Part shown: in pieces, positions 34,606 through 45,580 of the stretch
How the letters are laid out: each line of letters begins with the position of its first letter
How positions within the stretch are numbered: the first letter of the stretch is position 1
Origin: Pseudomonas ceruminis
Lineage (GTDB): Bacteria > Pseudomonadota > Gammaproteobacteria > Pseudomonadales > Pseudomonadaceae
Length of the DNA stretch: 64,000 nt
Assembly (NCBI RefSeq): GCF_021602025.1
Contig: NZ_BQHW01000022.1
Coordinates: 1-64,000, forward strand
Direction of reading: 5' to 3'
The notes under the pieces: model-generated
The model's database searches: none
The model's input: the letters and a program-made list of their open reading frames with translations, nothing else
What the model was told of the DNA's origin: nothing
Program-made: the position numbers and the translations under genes

Positions 34606-36405
34606 GTGAGTGATTTGAGTCATATCCGCAATTTCTCCATCATCGCCCACATCGACCATGGCAAGTCGACGCTGGCCGACCGTTTCATCCAGATGTGCGG
34701 TGGCCTGACGGCACGCGAAATGGAAGCCCAGGTCCTCGATTCCATGGACCTTGAGCGCGAACGCGGGATCACCATCAAGGCCCACAGCGTCACGCTCAAT
34801 TACAAGGCGCAGGACGGCAAGGTCTACCAGTTGAACTTCATCGACACCCCCGGCCACGTCGACTTCACCTACGAAGTCTCGCGTTCGCTGGCCGCCTGTG
34901 AAGGTGCGCTGTTGGTGGTGGACGCCGGCCAGGGCGTCGAGGCGCAGTCCGTCGCCAACTGCTACACCGCCATCGAGCAGGGCCTGGAGGTCATGCCGGT
35001 ACTGAACAAGATGGACCTGCCCCAGGCCGACCCGGACCGCGTCAAGGACGAGATCGAGAAGATCATCGGCATCGACGCCACCGACGCCGTGGCCTGCAGT
35101 GCCAAGAGCGGCATGGGCGTGGACGAGGTACTCGAGCGCCTGGTGCAGACCATCCCCGCGCCCGAAGGCAACATCGACGCGCCGCTGCAGGCGCTGATCA
35201 TCGACTCCTGGTTCGACAACTACCTGGGCGTGGTCTCGTTGGTCCGTGTGCGCCACGGCCGCGTGAAAAAGGGCGACAAGATTCTGGTCAAGTCCACCGG
35301 CAAGGTGCACCTGGTCGACAGCGTCGGTGTATTCACCCCGAAGCACACCCAGACCGCTGACCTCAAGGCCGGTGAAGTAGGCTTCATCATCGCCAGCATC
35401 AAGGACATCCACGGTGCACCGGTCGGTGACACCCTGACCCTGTCCACGACCCCTGAGGTCGAAGTGCTGCCCGGCTTCAAGAAGATTCAGCCACAGGTCT
35501 ACGCCGGTCTGTTCCCGGTCAGCTCCGATGACTTCGAGGATTTCCGCGATGCGTTGCAGAAGCTGACCCTGAACGACTCGTCGCTGCAATACATGCCAGA
35601 GAGCTCTGACGCCCTGGGCTTCGGTTTCCGTTGCGGCTTCCTTGGCATGCTGCACATGGAGATCATCCAGGAGCGCCTGGAGCGCGAATACGACCTGGAC
35701 CTGATCACCACCGCCCCCAGCGTAATCTACGAGATCGAGCTCAAGACCGGCGAAACCATTACCGTCGACAACCCGTCCAAGCTTCCAGACGTTTCCGCGG
35801 TTGCCGATTTCCGCGAGCCGATCGTCACCGCGACTATCCTGGTACCGCAGGAGCACCTGGGCAACGTCATCACCCTGTGCATCGAGAAGCGTGGCGTACA
35901 GCGCGACATGCAGTTCCTCGGCAGCCAGGTGCAGGTGCGTTACGACATGCCGATGAACGAAGTGGTACTGGACTTCTTCGACCGCCTGAAGTCCACCAGC
36001 CGCGGCTATGCTTCGCTGGACTATCATTTCGATCGCTACCAGTCGGCCAACCTGGTCAAGCTGGATGTACTGATCAACGGCGACAAGGTCGATGCCCTGG
36101 CATTGATCGTGCACCGCGACAACGCGGCCTACAAGGGCCGTGCGTTGACCGAAAAGATGAAGGAACTGATCCCTCGGCAGATGTTCGACGTGGCGATCCA
36201 GGCAGCCATTGGCGGCCAGATCATCGCCCGGACCACCGTCAAGGCGCTCAGAAAGAACGTACTGGCCAAGTGCTACGGCGGCGACGTCAGCCGTAAGAAA
36301 AAGCTGCTGGAGAAGCAGAAGGCCGGTAAGAAACGCATGAAACAGGTGGGCAACGTGGAAATTCCACAAGAAGCCTTCCTCGCCGTGCTCAGGTTGGATA
36401 GCTAG
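34606..36405 (+). CDS. lepA: Elongation factor 4 (LepA)
   Basis: 599 residues from GTG 34606. The G domain has AHIDHGKST (G1), DTPGHVDF (G3) and NKMD (G4). The LepA-specific C-terminal domain is present. It back-translocates stalled ribosomes and helps ribosome biogenesis. It is first in a lepA-lepB-rnc-era-recO-pdxJ cluster, typical for Pseudomonas. Confidence 0.97.
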   Translation: MSDLSHIRNFSIIAHIDHGKSTLADRFIQMCGGLTAREMEAQVLDSMDLERERGITIKAHSVTLNYKAQDGKVYQLNFIDTPGHVDFTYEVSRSLAACEGALLVVDAGQGVEAQSVANCYTAIEQGLEVMPVLNKMDLPQADPDRVKDEIEKIIGIDATDAVACSAKSGMGVDEVLERLVQTIPAPEGNIDAPLQALIIDSWFDNYLGVVSLVRVRHGRVKKGDKILVKSTGKVHLVDSVGVFTPKHTQTADLKAGEVGFIIASIKDIHGAPVGDTLTLSTTPEVEVLPGFKKIQPQVYAGLFPVSSDDFEDFRDALQKLTLNDSSLQYMPESSDALGFGFRCGFLGMLHMEIIQERLEREYDLDLITTAPSVIYEIELKTGETITVDNPSKLPDVSAVADFREPIVTATILVPQEHLGNVITLCIEKRGVQRDMQFLGSQVQVRYDMPMNEVVLDFFDRLKSTSRGYASLDYHFDRYQSANLVKLDVLINGDKVDALALIVHRDNAAYKGRALTEKMKELIPRQMFDVAIQAAIGGQIIARTTVKALRKNVLAKCYGGDVSRKKKLLEKQKAGKKRMKQVGNVEIPQEAFLAVLRLDS

Positions 36406-36410
36406 GTCCT

Positions 36411-37265
36411 ATGTCGCTAAATTTCCCGCTGTTGCTAGTCATCGCCGTAGCCGTCTGCGGTCTGTTGGGCTTGATCGACCTGCTGTTCCTGGCTCCGCGC
36501 CGGCGTGCGGCAGTCGCCAACTACCAGGGCAGCGTCACCCAGCCAGAAATGGCGGTGGTCGAGCGCCTCAACAAGGAACCGCTGCTGGTCGAATATGGCA
36601 AGTCGTTCTTCCCGGTGCTGTTCATCGTGCTGGTACTGCGCTCGTTTCTGGTGGAGCCGTTCCAGATCCCTTCGGGGTCGATGAAGCCGACCCTGGAAGT
36701 GGGCGATTTCATCCTGGTGAACAAGTTCTCCTACGGCATTCGCTTGCCGGTGATCGACAAGAAGGTCATCGAAGTGGGTGACCCGCAACGCGGTGATGTG
36801 ATGGTGTTCCGCTATCCAAGCGACCCGAACGTCAACTACATCAAGCGGGTGGTCGGCCTTCCGGGCGACCAGATCCGCTATACCAGCGACAAGCGCCTGT
36901 ATGTCAATGGTCAGCCGATCGCCGAGCAACTGGTGGGCGCCGAGCCAGGTACCCTGGGCAGCGCCGAGCTGTACAAGGAAAAGCTGGGTGAAGCCGAGCA
37001 CCTGATCCGCAAGGAAATGACCCGTTATCGCATGCCGCCGGACCAGCAGTGGACCGTGCCGGCCGGCCATTACTTCATGATGGGCGACAACCGCGACAAC
37101 TCCAACGACAGCCGCTACTGGGATGACCCGAACATTCCCAAGGAGCTACACGGCATGGTTCCGGACCGGAACATTGTCGGCAAGGCCTTCGCGGTCTGGA
37201 TGAGCTGGCCAGAGCCCAAGCTCAGCCACCTGCCCAACCTGTCACGGGTCGGCCTGATCCATTGA
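36411..37265 (+). CDS. lepB: Signal peptidase I
   Basis: The protein has 284 residues. N-terminal helices at about 5-27 and 65-82 anchor it, and the catalytic dyad is S90 (IPSGSMKPT) and K145 (YIKRVVGLPGD); GDNRDNSNDSRYW is also present. It removes Sec and Tat signal peptides. It is 5 bp from lepA, in the same operon. Confidence 0.96.
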   Translation: MSLNFPLLLVIAVAVCGLLGLIDLLFLAPRRRAAVANYQGSVTQPEMAVVERLNKEPLLVEYGKSFFPVLFIVLVLRSFLVEPFQIPSGSMKPTLEVGDFILVNKFSYGIRLPVIDKKVIEVGDPQRGDVMVFRYPSDPNVNYIKRVVGLPGDQIRYTSDKRLYVNGQPIAEQLVGAEPGTLGSAELYKEKLGEAEHLIRKEMTRYRMPPDQQWTVPAGHYFMMGDNRDNSNDSRYWDDPNIPKELHGMVPDRNIVGKAFAVWMSWPEPKLSHLPNLSRVGLIH

Positions 37266-37426
37266 TACCCATCGGCGCTGTCCTGAAGACAGCGCCGAAT
37301 GCATTTCTGACATAGGCTGTGTTCTCAGGGATCGAGAGTTTCGCCGCTCGCCGCGACGGACCACAGCCAAACAGTCTTTCAGGATGTTGATTTGAACAAC
37401 GCGTTGAACAACCAACGGGTGGCTGC

Positions 37427-38116
37427 ATGAGTGCTTCCCTTGCCCGTCTCGAGCGAAAGCTCGGTTACACCTTCAAGAACCAGGACCAGATGTTGCTGGC
37501 CCTGACACACCGCAGCTATGCCGGGCGCAACAATGAGCGCCTGGAATTTCTGGGTGACGCGATCCTCAACTTCGTGGCGGGCGAGGCGCTGTTCGAGCGC
37601 TTTCCGCAGGCCCGCGAAGGCCAGCTGTCGCGCTTGCGCGCCCGCCTGGTCAAAGGTGAAACCCTGGCCCGTCTGGCCCGCGGTTTCGACCTGGGTGAGT
37701 ACCTGCGCCTGGGCTCTGGTGAGCTCAAGAGCGGCGGGTTCCGTCGCGAGTCGATCCTGGCCGATGCCCTCGAGGCCCTGATTGGTGCCATCTACCTGGA
37801 TGCGGACATGCAGACCGCCCGCGAGCGTATCCTGGCGTGGCTGACCGACGAATTCGAAAGCCTGACCCTCGTCGATACCAACAAAGACCCGAAAACCCGG
37901 CTGCAGGAGTTTCTGCAGTCGCGCAGCTGTGAGCTGCCGCGTTACGAGGTGGTGGACATCCAGGGCGAACCGCACTGCCGCACCTTCTTCGTCGAATGCG
38001 AAGTGGTGCTGCTGAACAACAAGAGCCGCGGTCAGGGTGTGAGCCGGCGTATCGCCGAGCAAGTCGCCGCCGCGGCTGCATTGATCGCCCTGGGCGTGGA
38101 GAATGGCAATGACTGA
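37427..38116 (+). CDS. rnc: Ribonuclease III
   Basis: The protein has 229 residues. RNase III signature [14 protein letters not shown] is near residue 38, with the double-stranded-RNA-binding domain in the last 70 residues. It processes rRNA precursors. It is separated from lepB by 161 bp and overlaps era by 8 bp. Confidence 0.97.
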   Translation: MSASLARLERKLGYTFKNQDQMLLALTHRSYAGRNNERLEFLGDAILNFVAGEALFERFPQAREGQLSRLRARLVKGETLARLARGFDLGEYLRLGSGELKSGGFRRESILADALEALIGAIYLDADMQTARERILAWLTDEFESLTLVDTNKDPKTRLQEFLQSRSCELPRYEVVDIQGEPHCRTFFVECEVVLLNNKSRGQGVSRRIAEQVAAAAALIALGVENGND

Positions 38117-39011
38117 TAACAACCCGACCCGCTGCGGTTACGTGGCCATCGTCGGCCGTCCCAATGTGGGCAAGTCGACCCTGCTCAACCACATCCTCGG
38201 CCAAAAGCTGGCGATCACCTCGCGCAAGCCGCAGACCACCCGGCACAATATGCTCGGCATCAAGACCGAAGGCGATGTGCAGGCGATCTACGTCGATACC
38301 CCCGGCATGCACAAGGCCAACGACAAGGCCCTGAACCGCTACATGAACCGTAATGCCTCGGCGGCGCTGAAAGACGTCGACGTGGTGATCTTCGTGGTCG
38401 ACCGTACGCGCTGGACCGACGAGGACCAACTGGTGCTCGAGCGCGTGCAGTACGTGACCGGCCCGGTGATCCTGGCGGTGAACAAGACCGACCGCATGGA
38501 CGAAAAGGCCGAGTTGATCCCGCACCTGCAATGGCTGCAGGCGCAGTTGCCCAATGCCGAAATCGTGCCCATTTCCGCTCAGCAGGGGCACAACCTCGAG
38601 TCGCTGGAAGCGCTGATCGCCAAACACCTGCCGGAAAACGAGCACTTCTTCCCCGAAGATCAGATCACCGACCGCAGCAGCCGCTTCCTCGCCGCCGAAC
38701 TGGTACGTGAGAAGATCATGCGGCAGCTGGGTGCGGAGCTTCCGTACCAGATCACCGTGGAAATCGAAGAATTCAAGCAGCAGGGCCATGTACTGCATAT
38801 CCATGCGCTGATCCTGGTCGAGCGAGACGGCCAGAAGAAGATCATCATTGGCGACAAGGGCGAGCGCATCAAGCGTATCGGCTCCGACGCACGCAAGGAC
38901 ATGGAAGTGCTGTTCGACGCCAAAGTCATGCTCAACCTCTGGGTCAAGGTCAAAGGCGGTTGGTCCGACGACGAGCGTGCGCTGCGCTCGCTGGGCTACG
39001 GCGACCTGTAA
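38109..39011 (+). CDS. era: GTPase Era
   Basis: 300 residues from [11 protein letters not shown] at 38109; an earlier ATG at 38103 adds two residues. G1 [10 protein letters not shown]3 DTPG, G4 NKTD, and the C-terminal KH domain ([14 protein letters not shown]). Era binds 16S rRNA and is needed for 30S maturation. It overlaps rnc and precedes recO. Confidence 0.97.
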   Translation: MTDNNPTRCGYVAIVGRPNVGKSTLLNHILGQKLAITSRKPQTTRHNMLGIKTEGDVQAIYVDTPGMHKANDKALNRYMNRNASAALKDVDVVIFVVDRTRWTDEDQLVLERVQYVTGPVILAVNKTDRMDEKAELIPHLQWLQAQLPNAEIVPISAQQGHNLESLEALIAKHLPENEHFFPEDQITDRSSRFLAAELVREKIMRQLGAELPYQITVEIEEFKQQGHVLHIHALILVERDGQKKIIIGDKGERIKRIGSDARKDMEVLFDAKVMLNLWVKVKGGWSDDERALRSLGYGDL

Positions 39012-39040
39012 GCCCCCCGCCCGGTGCCTGGGCTGGCCTC

Positions 39041-39066
39041 TTCGTGGGGCGAGCCCGCTCCCACAG
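39041..39066. repeat. Single REP unit between era and recO
   Basis: TTCGTGGGGCGAGCCCGCTC followed by CCACAG matches the unit seen in pairs at 21233-21303. It lies 30 bp after era. Confidence 0.8.
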
Positions 39067-39100
39067 GGGGCGCGCCAGATCTGCGTCTGAGTAATCGCTC

Positions 39101-39784
39101 ATGGAACAACCTGTCGGCCAACCGGCCTACGTGCTGCACAGCCGTGCCTACAAGGAAACCAGTGCGCTGGTGGACTTTTTTACGCCGCAAGGGTTGATGC
39201 GTGCGGTGTTGCGGCGCGCACGGGGCAAGGGCGGCAGCCTGGTGCGTCCGTTTGTACCCCTGGAAGTGGAACTGCGTGGGCGCGGCGAGCTGAAGAACGT
39301 CGGGCGCATGGAGAGTGTTGGTATTGCCGCTTGGCTGAATGGCGATGCGCTGTTCAGCGGGCTCTACCTCAACGAACTGCTGATGCGCCTGCTACGTGCG
39401 GAAGCACCGCAACCCGAGCTGTTCGAACACTATGCCCTGACCTTGCAGGCACTGGCTGCCGGGCGTCCACTAGAGCCGCTGTTGCGCTCCTTCGAGTGGC
39501 GCCTGCTGGAGGACCTGGGTTATGCCTTCGCGCTTGATCACGATGTCAACGACGCGCCCATCGAAGCCGATGGCTTATACCGTTTGCAGGTCGACGCGGG
39601 ACTTGAACGCGTTTACCTGATCCAGCCGGGCCTGTTCAACGGCGCCGAGCTGTTGGCCCTGGCCCAGGCCGACTGGGAAGCACCCGGCGCCTTGCTCGCG
39701 GCCAAGCGCCTGATGCGCCAGGCACTGGCGGTGCACCTGGGGCCAAAACCGCTGGTCAGCCGGGAACTGTTTCGCAAGCGTTGA
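39101..39784 (+). CDS. recO: DNA repair protein RecO
   Basis: The protein has 227 residues. N-terminal OB fold ([20 protein letters not shown]) and C-terminal helical zinc-free part match RecO. It loads RecA onto SSB-coated DNA with RecR. It is followed by pdxJ in the usual order. Confidence 0.93.
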   Translation: MEQPVGQPAYVLHSRAYKETSALVDFFTPQGLMRAVLRRARGKGGSLVRPFVPLEVELRGRGELKNVGRMESVGIAAWLNGDALFSGLYLNELLMRLLRAEAPQPELFEHYALTLQALAAGRPLEPLLRSFEWRLLEDLGYAFALDHDVNDAPIEADGLYRLQVDAGLERVYLIQPGLFNGAELLALAQADWEAPGALLAAKRLMRQALAVHLGPKPLVSRELFRKR

Positions 39785-39827
39785 GCACGTCGTATGCTGT
39801 GTGGCTAAACCTTCAGGAGAGCCTTTC

Positions 39828-40568
39828 GTGACTCACAGCAACCGCATGCTTCTTGGCGTCAACATCGACCACGTGGCGACCTTGCGCCAGGCCCGCGGCA
39901 CACGCTACCCGGACCCGGTCAAGGCCGCGCTGGACGCCGAGGAAGCGGGGGCCGACGGCATTACCGTGCACCTGCGCGAAGACCGCCGGCACATCCAGGA
40001 GCGCGACGTGGTGCTGCTCAAGGATGTGCTGCAGACCCGCATGAACTTCGAGATGGGCGTCACCGAAGAGATGATGGCCTTTGCCGAGAAGATCCGCCCA
40101 GCGCACATCTGCCTGGTACCTGAGACCCGTCAGGAACTGACCACCGAGGGTGGTCTCGATGTGGCTGGCCAGGAGGCGCGGATCAAGGCTGCGGTGGAGC
40201 GCCTGTCGCGTACCGGCGCTGAGGTGTCGCTGTTTATCGACGCAGACGAGCGGCAGATCGAAGCCTCGCGTCGTGTCGGTGCGCCGGCCATCGAGCTGCA
40301 CACCGGGCGTTATGCCGACGCAGAAACCCCGACCGAAGTGGCTGAAGAGCTCAAGCGTATCGTCGATGGCGTCGCCTTTGGCGTTGGTCAGGGTCTGATC
40401 GTCAACGCCGGTCATGGCCTGCACTACCACAATGTCGAGGCCGTGGCGGCGATCAAAGGCATCAACGAGCTGAACATTGGCCACGCGCTGGTGGCCCACG
40501 CGCTGTTCGTCGGCTTCAAGGCGGCAGTGGCGCAGATGAAGGCGCTTATCGTCGCGGCCTCGCGCTGA
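39828..40568 (+). CDS. pdxJ: Pyridoxine 5'-phosphate synthase
   Basis: 246 residues from GTG 39828, preceded by AGGAGA; a start at 39801 would add a leader not typical of the family. Core motifs [16 protein letters not shown] and [14 protein letters not shown] are clear. It is the last step in vitamin B6 synthesis (with PdxA). The recO-pdxJ neighbourhood is conserved in gammaproteobacteria. Confidence 0.97.
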   Translation: MTHSNRMLLGVNIDHVATLRQARGTRYPDPVKAALDAEEAGADGITVHLREDRRHIQERDVVLLKDVLQTRMNFEMGVTEEMMAFAEKIRPAHICLVPETRQELTTEGGLDVAGQEARIKAAVERLSRTGAEVSLFIDADERQIEASRRVGAPAIELHTGRYADAETPTEVAEELKRIVDGVAFGVGQGLIVNAGHGLHYHNVEAVAAIKGINELNIGHALVAHALFVGFKAAVAQMKALIVAASR

Positions 40569-40630
40569 TCGAAGGCGTCGTTGCCGGTCTCTTCGCGGAT
40601 GGCTCACGAAGGGGCCGGGCGACAGCCCGT

Positions 40631-42013
40631 CTATTCAGCCCGGAACACCAGAGAGAATCGCGTAGGCCCGGTTGGGCTGCTGTTCACCTCAACCCGCCCA
40701 CCATGCAGTTGCATGATCGATTTCACGATCGCCAGGCCCAGCCCCGTGCCGCCTTCAAGCCGTGAGCGGCCTGAGCCTGCCCGGTAAAACCGCTCGAACA
40801 GCTGGGGCAGATGCTCATCGGCAATCCCCGGCCCCAGATTCGACACCGATAGCCATACCTCGTCGCCCTGCCGTTCGATGTCCAGGCTAACGGGGTGGCC
40901 CTCGGGGCTGTGCCGAATTGCATTGCTCAACAGGTTCGACAGCGCCCGTTGCAACATCAGCCTATCCGCCAATGCGGTCCCCCAGCCTTGCAGGTGCAAG
41001 GTCAATGCCTTGTGTTCGGCACTGAAGGCAAACAGCTTCATTACCTGGCTAGCCTCATCGGCCAAGGCCAGCGGTTTGAGCGCCACCGCTGTTTGTGGTT
41101 GGCTGACCTGGGCGAGGAACAACATGTCGTTGATGATGCGGTTGAGCCGTGTCAGTTCTTCGATACTGTCTGCCAGCACTTCGCGGTAGTTCTCGGTATC
41201 ACGTTCGCGCGCCAGGGTGACCTGGGCCTTGCCCATGAGGTTGCTCAGGGGCGTGCGCAGCTCGTGGGCAAGGTCGTCGGAGAACTGAGACAACTGTTGC
41301 ACGCCCCGATCCAGGCGGTCGAGCATCACGTTGATGCTTTTGGCCAGTTCGGCCAGCTCCACCGGCAGGCCGCTGTCCGGCAGACGGTGCTGCAGGTCCT
41401 GGGCCGATACCTGCCCGGCGATACGCCGAAAGCGGCGCAGGGGCTTTAGCCCGCGCTGCATCAGCCACCACGCGCCAGCGCCTATCAGCACCAGCAGCAG
41501 CGGCACGGCAAGCAGGGTGGAGTGCAGGTACGCCTGGAGCAGGGCACTGTCGTCGGCACGGTTGAGCGACATCATCACCCGCACCGGGGTATCGTCGCGC
41601 AGGCGCATCTGCCGGGTCACGGTCAGGATCTGGTTGCCCGCGCTGTCACGCCATTGGTGATAGCTCAGGCGTGTATCGGTGGGCAATTCGCCTACGCGGG
41701 CATCCAGGGCCGGGCCCAGGCTGAGCAGGTGAGGGTGCCGCCCCTCGAGCGCCAGCACGCTGAGGCTGAGGTTGTCGTGCCCCATCACCAGGTCGAGCAG
41801 CGGGTGGGCGCGTGTGCCCAGGTCCTCGCTGCGCAGGTCGACCCGCAGGTTGTGCTCCACCTGGAGCATCTTGCGCGCCAGGTCCTTGTGGGCGCGGCTG
41901 TCCAGCTCGTGATCGAGGGCCAGCACGGCCAGGCAGGCCAGCAACAGCACCAGGGCGGCGCCCATCAGCGTGACGCTCAGACCAAGGCGCAAGGACAGGC
42001 TGGCCTGCTTCAC
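40631..42013 (-). CDS. Heavy-metal-type sensor histidine kinase
   Basis: 460 residues. Two helices (about 10-32 and 165-185) flank a periplasmic sensor, then HAMP, HisKA with [14 protein letters not shown], and HATPase with [13 protein letters not shown] and GGTGLGLAI. This matches the CusS/CopS/IrlS group. The start overlaps the response regulator stop (4 bp), so the regulator is upstream and the kinase is second in the operon. Confidence 0.9.
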   Translation of the reverse strand: MKQASLSLRLGLSVTLMGAALVLLLACLAVLALDHELDSRAHKDLARKMLQVEHNLRVDLRSEDLGTRAHPLLDLVMGHDNLSLSVLALEGRHPHLLSLGPALDARVGELPTDTRLSYHQWRDSAGNQILTVTRQMRLRDDTPVRVMMSLNRADDSALLQAYLHSTLLAVPLLLVLIGAGAWWLMQRGLKPLRRFRRIAGQVSAQDLQHRLPDSGLPVELAELAKSINVMLDRLDRGVQQLSQFSDDLAHELRTPLSNLMGKAQVTLARERDTENYREVLADSIEELTRLNRIINDMLFLAQVSQPQTAVALKPLALADEASQVMKLFAFSAEHKALTLHLQGWGTALADRLMLQRALSNLLSNAIRHSPEGHPVSLDIERQGDEVWLSVSNLGPGIADEHLPQLFERFYRAGSGRSRLEGGTGLGLAIVKSIMQLHGGRVEVNSSPTGPTRFSLVFRAE

Positions 42014-42684
42014 AGGCGTGCTTCCAGTACATAGCCAACGCCACGCAGGGTGTGGATCAGTTTGTCGTCGAACGGATCGTCGATCTTCGCCCGCAAGCGG
42101 CGGATGGACACCTCGACCACATTGGTGTCGCAGTCAAAGTTCATGTCCCACACCAGCGAGATGATCTGGGTGCGCGACAGCACCTCGCCGCTCTGGCGCA
42201 TCAGCAAGTGCAACAGGGCGAACTCCTTGGCCGTCAGGTCGATACGCTGGCCGCCACGGTAGGCGCGGTGGCGACCGGGGTCCAGTTCGAGGTCGGCGAC
42301 GCGCAAGGTGCTGGGCTGCAGTTGCTGATCGTTGCGGCGCAGCAGGCTACGAATACGGGCCAGCAGCTCGGGAAATTCGAACGGTTTGAGCAGGTAGTCA
42401 TCGGCGCCCAGGTCCAGGCCCTTGACCCGGTCTGCCAGGCGGCCGTGGGCGGTGAGCATCATGATGCGTGTCGCCGCCTGGGCGCGCAGCTGCTGCAGCA
42501 CGCTCCAGCCATCGAGCCCAGGCAGGTTGACATCGAGGATGATCAGCTCATAGGGCTGCTGGCGTGCCAGATGCAGGCCGTCGATGCCGGTGTGGGCGCA
42601 ATCGACCACGTAGCCGTTTTCGCGCAGGCCTTGTTGCAGATAGTCGGCGGTACGCAGTTCGTCCTCGATGATCAGTAGGCGCAT
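42010..42684 (-). CDS. Heavy-metal-type response regulator (OmpR family)
   Basis: 224 residues from [20 protein letters not shown] at 42684. Receiver ([10 protein letters not shown], phosphoacceptor near D51) and winged-helix domain with [14 protein letters not shown] and [12 protein letters not shown]. It belongs to the CopR/CusR/IrlR/CzcR group. The upstream frame (to 42873) is a longer open frame with no family similarity. It is divergent from the small exported protein at 42962. Confidence 0.9.
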   Translation of the reverse strand: MRLLIIEDELRTADYLQQGLRENGYVVDCAHTGIDGLHLARQQPYELIILDVNLPGLDGWSVLQQLRAQAATRIMMLTAHGRLADRVKGLDLGADDYLLKPFEFPELLARIRSLLRRNDQQLQPSTLRVADLELDPGRHRAYRGGQRIDLTAKEFALLHLLMRQSGEVLSRTQIISLVWDMNFDCDTNVVEVSIRRLRAKIDDPFDDKLIHTLRGVGYVLEARL

Positions 42685-42961
42685 TGGGGGCTCGGGGTGC
42701 TGAAAGAGGGGGGATTCTTGAGCCTGTAGGGGCTTCAGGGTCAAGCAACGGGATGTTACGGGATGAGAATGGCCTGGCGGCGCAGATAACAGATTTGTAA
42801 CGCCTATGTTATCTGGCTGTTCACCCGCGGGCGTGCCAGCGACAGCGGCCAGACCCGTTGGCACGGGGCACATTGCAAGACTGTAATGCCCGCCTCACCT
42901 TGGCGTTAGCTGCGCCTCAATAGGATGGCCTCATCTGATCGGTTATCACGAGGCAAGCACG

Positions 42962-43165
42962 ATGAACCTGAACCAATACCTGCTGCTGGCGATCCTCACC
43001 CTGGGTAGCGCCGGCGCTCATGCCGAGGGTGGCGCAGAACGCTCTCGTCAGTTCTGGGAAGCCTTCCGCCAGGACCAGGAGCGCTTGTACGGTGACAAAC
43101 AGCAGGCCGTTGCGGAGCGTGAGCGCAAGGCGCAGGACAAGGTCCGCGAGGTGGCCAAAGACTAG
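42962..43165 (+). CDS. Small exported protein next to the metal-type two-component system
   Basis: 67 residues. A signal peptide ends near AHA (residue 21); the mature part of about 46 residues is highly charged and helical (RQDQERLYGDKQQAVAERER). It has a good terminator right after it. It is divergent from the response-regulator gene, so it may be the main target of that system. No family name can be given. Confidence 0.78.
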   Translation: MNLNQYLLLAILTLGSAGAHAEGGAERSRQFWEAFRQDQERLYGDKQQAVAERERKAQDKVREVAKD

Positions 43166-43211
43166 CGCAACACCATCTGCGATGTATCAGCTCCTCGCCG
43201 CAGGTGTATTC

Positions 43212-43236
43212 AGGCGCCCCAGGGCGCCCTTTTTAT
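43212..43236 (+). terminator. Rho-independent terminator after the small exported protein
   Basis: GGCGCC-CCAG-GGCGCC followed by CTTTTT, between the convergent ends of the small gene (43165) and cmoB (43233). It may serve both directions. Confidence 0.88.
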
Positions 43237-44189
43237 TTGCGCGCCAGCAGTGTGGCGCGACGTGGGGCAGGCAGCCCTTCGACGGTCTTGCTGTGATCGT
43301 TCGGGTCAAGGAAGTCAGCCAGCGACTGATAACGCATCCACTCGGTACTGCGTTGTTCTTCGATGCTGGTGACGCTGACATCGACGCAGCGCACATCACT
43401 GAAGCCTGCCCGGCGCAACCAGCGCTCCAGCGCTGGTACCGAGGGCAGGTACCAGACATTGCGCATCTGCGCGTAACGGTCCTCCGGCACCAGGACCTGC
43501 TGTTCGTCGCCTTCGATCACCAGCGTCTCCAGTACCAGTTCGCCGCCTTTTACCAGGCAATCCTTCAGCGCCAGCAGGTGCTCGATGGGCGAGCGGCGAT
43601 GGTAGAAGACGCCCATGGAGAACACGGTGTCGAAGCCTTCGAGGTTGGCTGGCAGTTCTTCCAGGGCGAAGGGCAGGTGCCAGGCCGGCAGGTCGGGCAG
43701 GTACTGCTGCACAGCCTGGAACTGGCAGAAGAACAGCCAGTTGGGGTCGACGCCGATGACCATGTCGGCGCCCGCGCCAAGCATGCGCCACTGGTAGTAG
43801 CCATTGCCGCAGCCCACATCGAGCACGCGCTTGCCCTTGAGGTCCAGGTGCGGGCTGACCCGTGACCATTTCCAGTCCGAGCGCCATTCGGTGTCCACGT
43901 GCACGCCGAACAGGTCGAATGGGCCCTTGCGCCAAGGTGACAGGCCCATCAATGCCTGGCGCATCTGCGCGCGGGTGGCGTCGTCGCAGGCGCAGTCCAG
44001 GCGTAGGCCGTCCACCAGGTCGATTTCACTGGGCTGCAGTGCCGGCAGGGCCTCGAGCGCGCCGCGCCAGCGATCGAGGTCGCCGTGGCCTTTTTCCAGT
44101 TTGGCGTGCAGTTGTGCTTGCAGGCCTTGCGACCAGGAAGCCAGGGGCGTACCCGCCAGGCGGCGGACGAGGGGGGACAGATCGATCAT
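43233..44189 (-). CDS. cmoB: tRNA uridine 5-carboxymethoxy synthase (carboxymethyltransferase)
   Basis: 318 residues from [16 protein letters not shown] at 44189. Methyltransferase motif [17 protein letters not shown] and the CmoB stretch [15 protein letters not shown]. It transfers a carboxymethyl group from carboxy-SAM to 5-hydroxyuridine at tRNA wobble 34. It overlaps cmoA by 4 bp. Confidence 0.95.
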   Translation of the reverse strand: MIDLSPLVRRLAGTPLASWSQGLQAQLHAKLEKGHGDLDRWRGALEALPALQPSEIDLVDGLRLDCACDDATRAQMRQALMGLSPWRKGPFDLFGVHVDTEWRSDWKWSRVSPHLDLKGKRVLDVGCGNGYYQWRMLGAGADMVIGVDPNWLFFCQFQAVQQYLPDLPAWHLPFALEELPANLEGFDTVFSMGVFYHRRSPIEHLLALKDCLVKGGELVLETLVIEGDEQQVLVPEDRYAQMRNVWYLPSVPALERWLRRAGFSDVRCVDVSVTSIEEQRSTEWMRYQSLADFLDPNDHSKTVEGLPAPRRATLLARK

Positions 44190-44929
44190 GGCAGGGCTAT
44201 CAGCGAGGCAAAATTGAGGCATTGGAACCACGGCACGACCTTGGAGAAGCCCGCTGCGCGCAGGCGCTCGCTGTGGGCTTGCAGGGTGTCTGGCTTCATC
44301 ACGTTCTCGATGGCACTGCGTTTCTGGGCGATTTCCAGTTCGCTGTAGCCATTGGCACGCTTGAAGTCCAGGTGCAGTTCGTTGAGCAGGGCCTGCTCTT
44401 CGTCATCGGCAAAGCGCAGCTTTTCCGAGAGAATCAGCGCACCGCCGGGCAGCAAGGCCTGGCGGATGCGGCTGAGCAGTGCCAGGCGTTGTTCTGGGGC
44501 GATGAACTGCAAGGTGAAGTTCATCGCTACCACCGAGGCCGGTGCGAAAGGCAGGGTCAGGATGTCGGCTTCCAGTACCTGCACCGGCAACAACTCCTGG
44601 AACATGGAGTCCTGGGCGGTGAGGTATTGGCGGCAGCGTTCGACCATGGCGGCGGAGTTGTCCACCGCGATGACCCGGCAGCCGTCACTGCGCACATGGC
44701 GGCGTAGCGACTGGGTGACGGCGCCCAGCGAGGCGCCCAGGTCATACAGGGCAGTGTTCGGCTGCGCAAAGCGCGCCGCCAGCACACCGAGGTTTTCGAC
44801 GATGGTCGGGTAACCAGGCACCGAGCGCTTGATCATGTCCGGGAAGACGCGCACCACATCCTCGTTGAACACGAAGTCGGGCACTTGCTCCAGAGGCTGG
44901 GCGAAAAGGCGGTCGGGTTGTTTGCTCAC
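44186..44929 (-). CDS. cmoA: Carboxy-S-adenosylmethionine synthase
   Basis: 247 residues. The SAM-binding [16 protein letters not shown] and [20 protein letters not shown] are typical of CmoA, which makes carboxy-SAM from SAM and prephenate for CmoB. It is first in the cmoA-cmoB operon and is translationally coupled to it. Confidence 0.95.
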   Translation of the reverse strand: MSKQPDRLFAQPLEQVPDFVFNEDVVRVFPDMIKRSVPGYPTIVENLGVLAARFAQPNTALYDLGASLGAVTQSLRRHVRSDGCRVIAVDNSAAMVERCRQYLTAQDSMFQELLPVQVLEADILTLPFAPASVVAMNFTLQFIAPEQRLALLSRIRQALLPGGALILSEKLRFADDEEQALLNELHLDFKRANGYSELEIAQKRSAIENVMKPDTLQAHSERLRAAGFSKVVPWFQCLNFASLIALP

Positions 44930-45018
44930 GGTGGGTCCAGGCAGCTGGCAATAGGCAGGGCCGGCATTCTAGCCAAACCGCGCCAAGGATGCATGATTGG
45001 CTGACCAGCGCTGTGCGT

Positions 45019-45411
45019 TCAGTCGACGCGAATGGCGCAATCGAAGGTCTGCACCGGGCGCACTTCCGGTGCCCAGGGTTGCTGATAAACCAGCACCAGG
45101 TGGCCTTCGCCGGCCGCACGGGCCTCGAATCGCCAGGTGGAAAGCCCGGCGTTGCCGACGATGCCGGCCTCCTCGGGCGCGCTGTAGACCTCGGGGCCGA
45201 GGCTGCGCAGGATGCTCGAAGCCGGGTTCTGCACCAGCCAGCGGTAACCCGTGGTGGGGTTGCTGGGCAGGGTCAGCGTCAGTGGCTGGCCGACCTGCAG
45301 GCGCTTAGGGCATTCGCTTTCGGCGTCCAGTTCGACGGGTTGCCTGGGGTGTTGGGCACAGGCGGTAAGCAGGGCAAGGCTCAGGGGAACGAGCAGACGA
45401 GGTGCAGTCAT
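45019..45411 (-). CDS. Lipoprotein with I42 (chagasin-like) cysteine protease inhibitor domain
   Basis: 130 residues. A lipobox ending at C18 (LLTAC) gives a lipoprotein. The inhibitor motifs are NPTTGYRW (loop L4-type) and GEGHLVLVYQQPW near the end, matching the I42 family. It probably inhibits cysteine proteases in the periplasm or outside. It is a single gene between cmoA and lon. Confidence 0.85.
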   Translation of the reverse strand: MTAPRLLVPLSLALLTACAQHPRQPVELDAESECPKRLQVGQPLTLTLPSNPTTGYRWLVQNPASSILRSLGPEVYSAPEEAGIVGNAGLSTWRFEARAAGEGHLVLVYQQPWAPEVRPVQTFDCAIRVD

Positions 45412-45556
45412 GGTAGCTCCTTAGGCTGGCGATGGCCTGAGGATAACCGAAGCGGGTTCAGTTTTGTGCTGCCTGGTTCGGCCCCGTCACGGTAAACCCA
45501 CGCCCACTGGCACTGCACAACAGCGCTGGGCCCGTAGGCGCGCGTTTACCCGTGAA

Positions 45557-45573
45557 GGGCCGCATAGCGGCCC
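45557..45573 (-). terminator. Hairpin after lon
   Basis: GGGCCGC-TAT-GCGGCCC on the minus strand, 8 nt past the lon stop. Short but very GC-rich stem; few T after it. Confidence 0.65.
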
Positions 45574-45580
45574 GGATGCA

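Noticed and set aside
34465-36369. Very long open frame (634 codons) antisense to lepA
   Set aside because: The plus-strand frame is clearly LepA; the antisense frame is a by-product of high-GC codon use.
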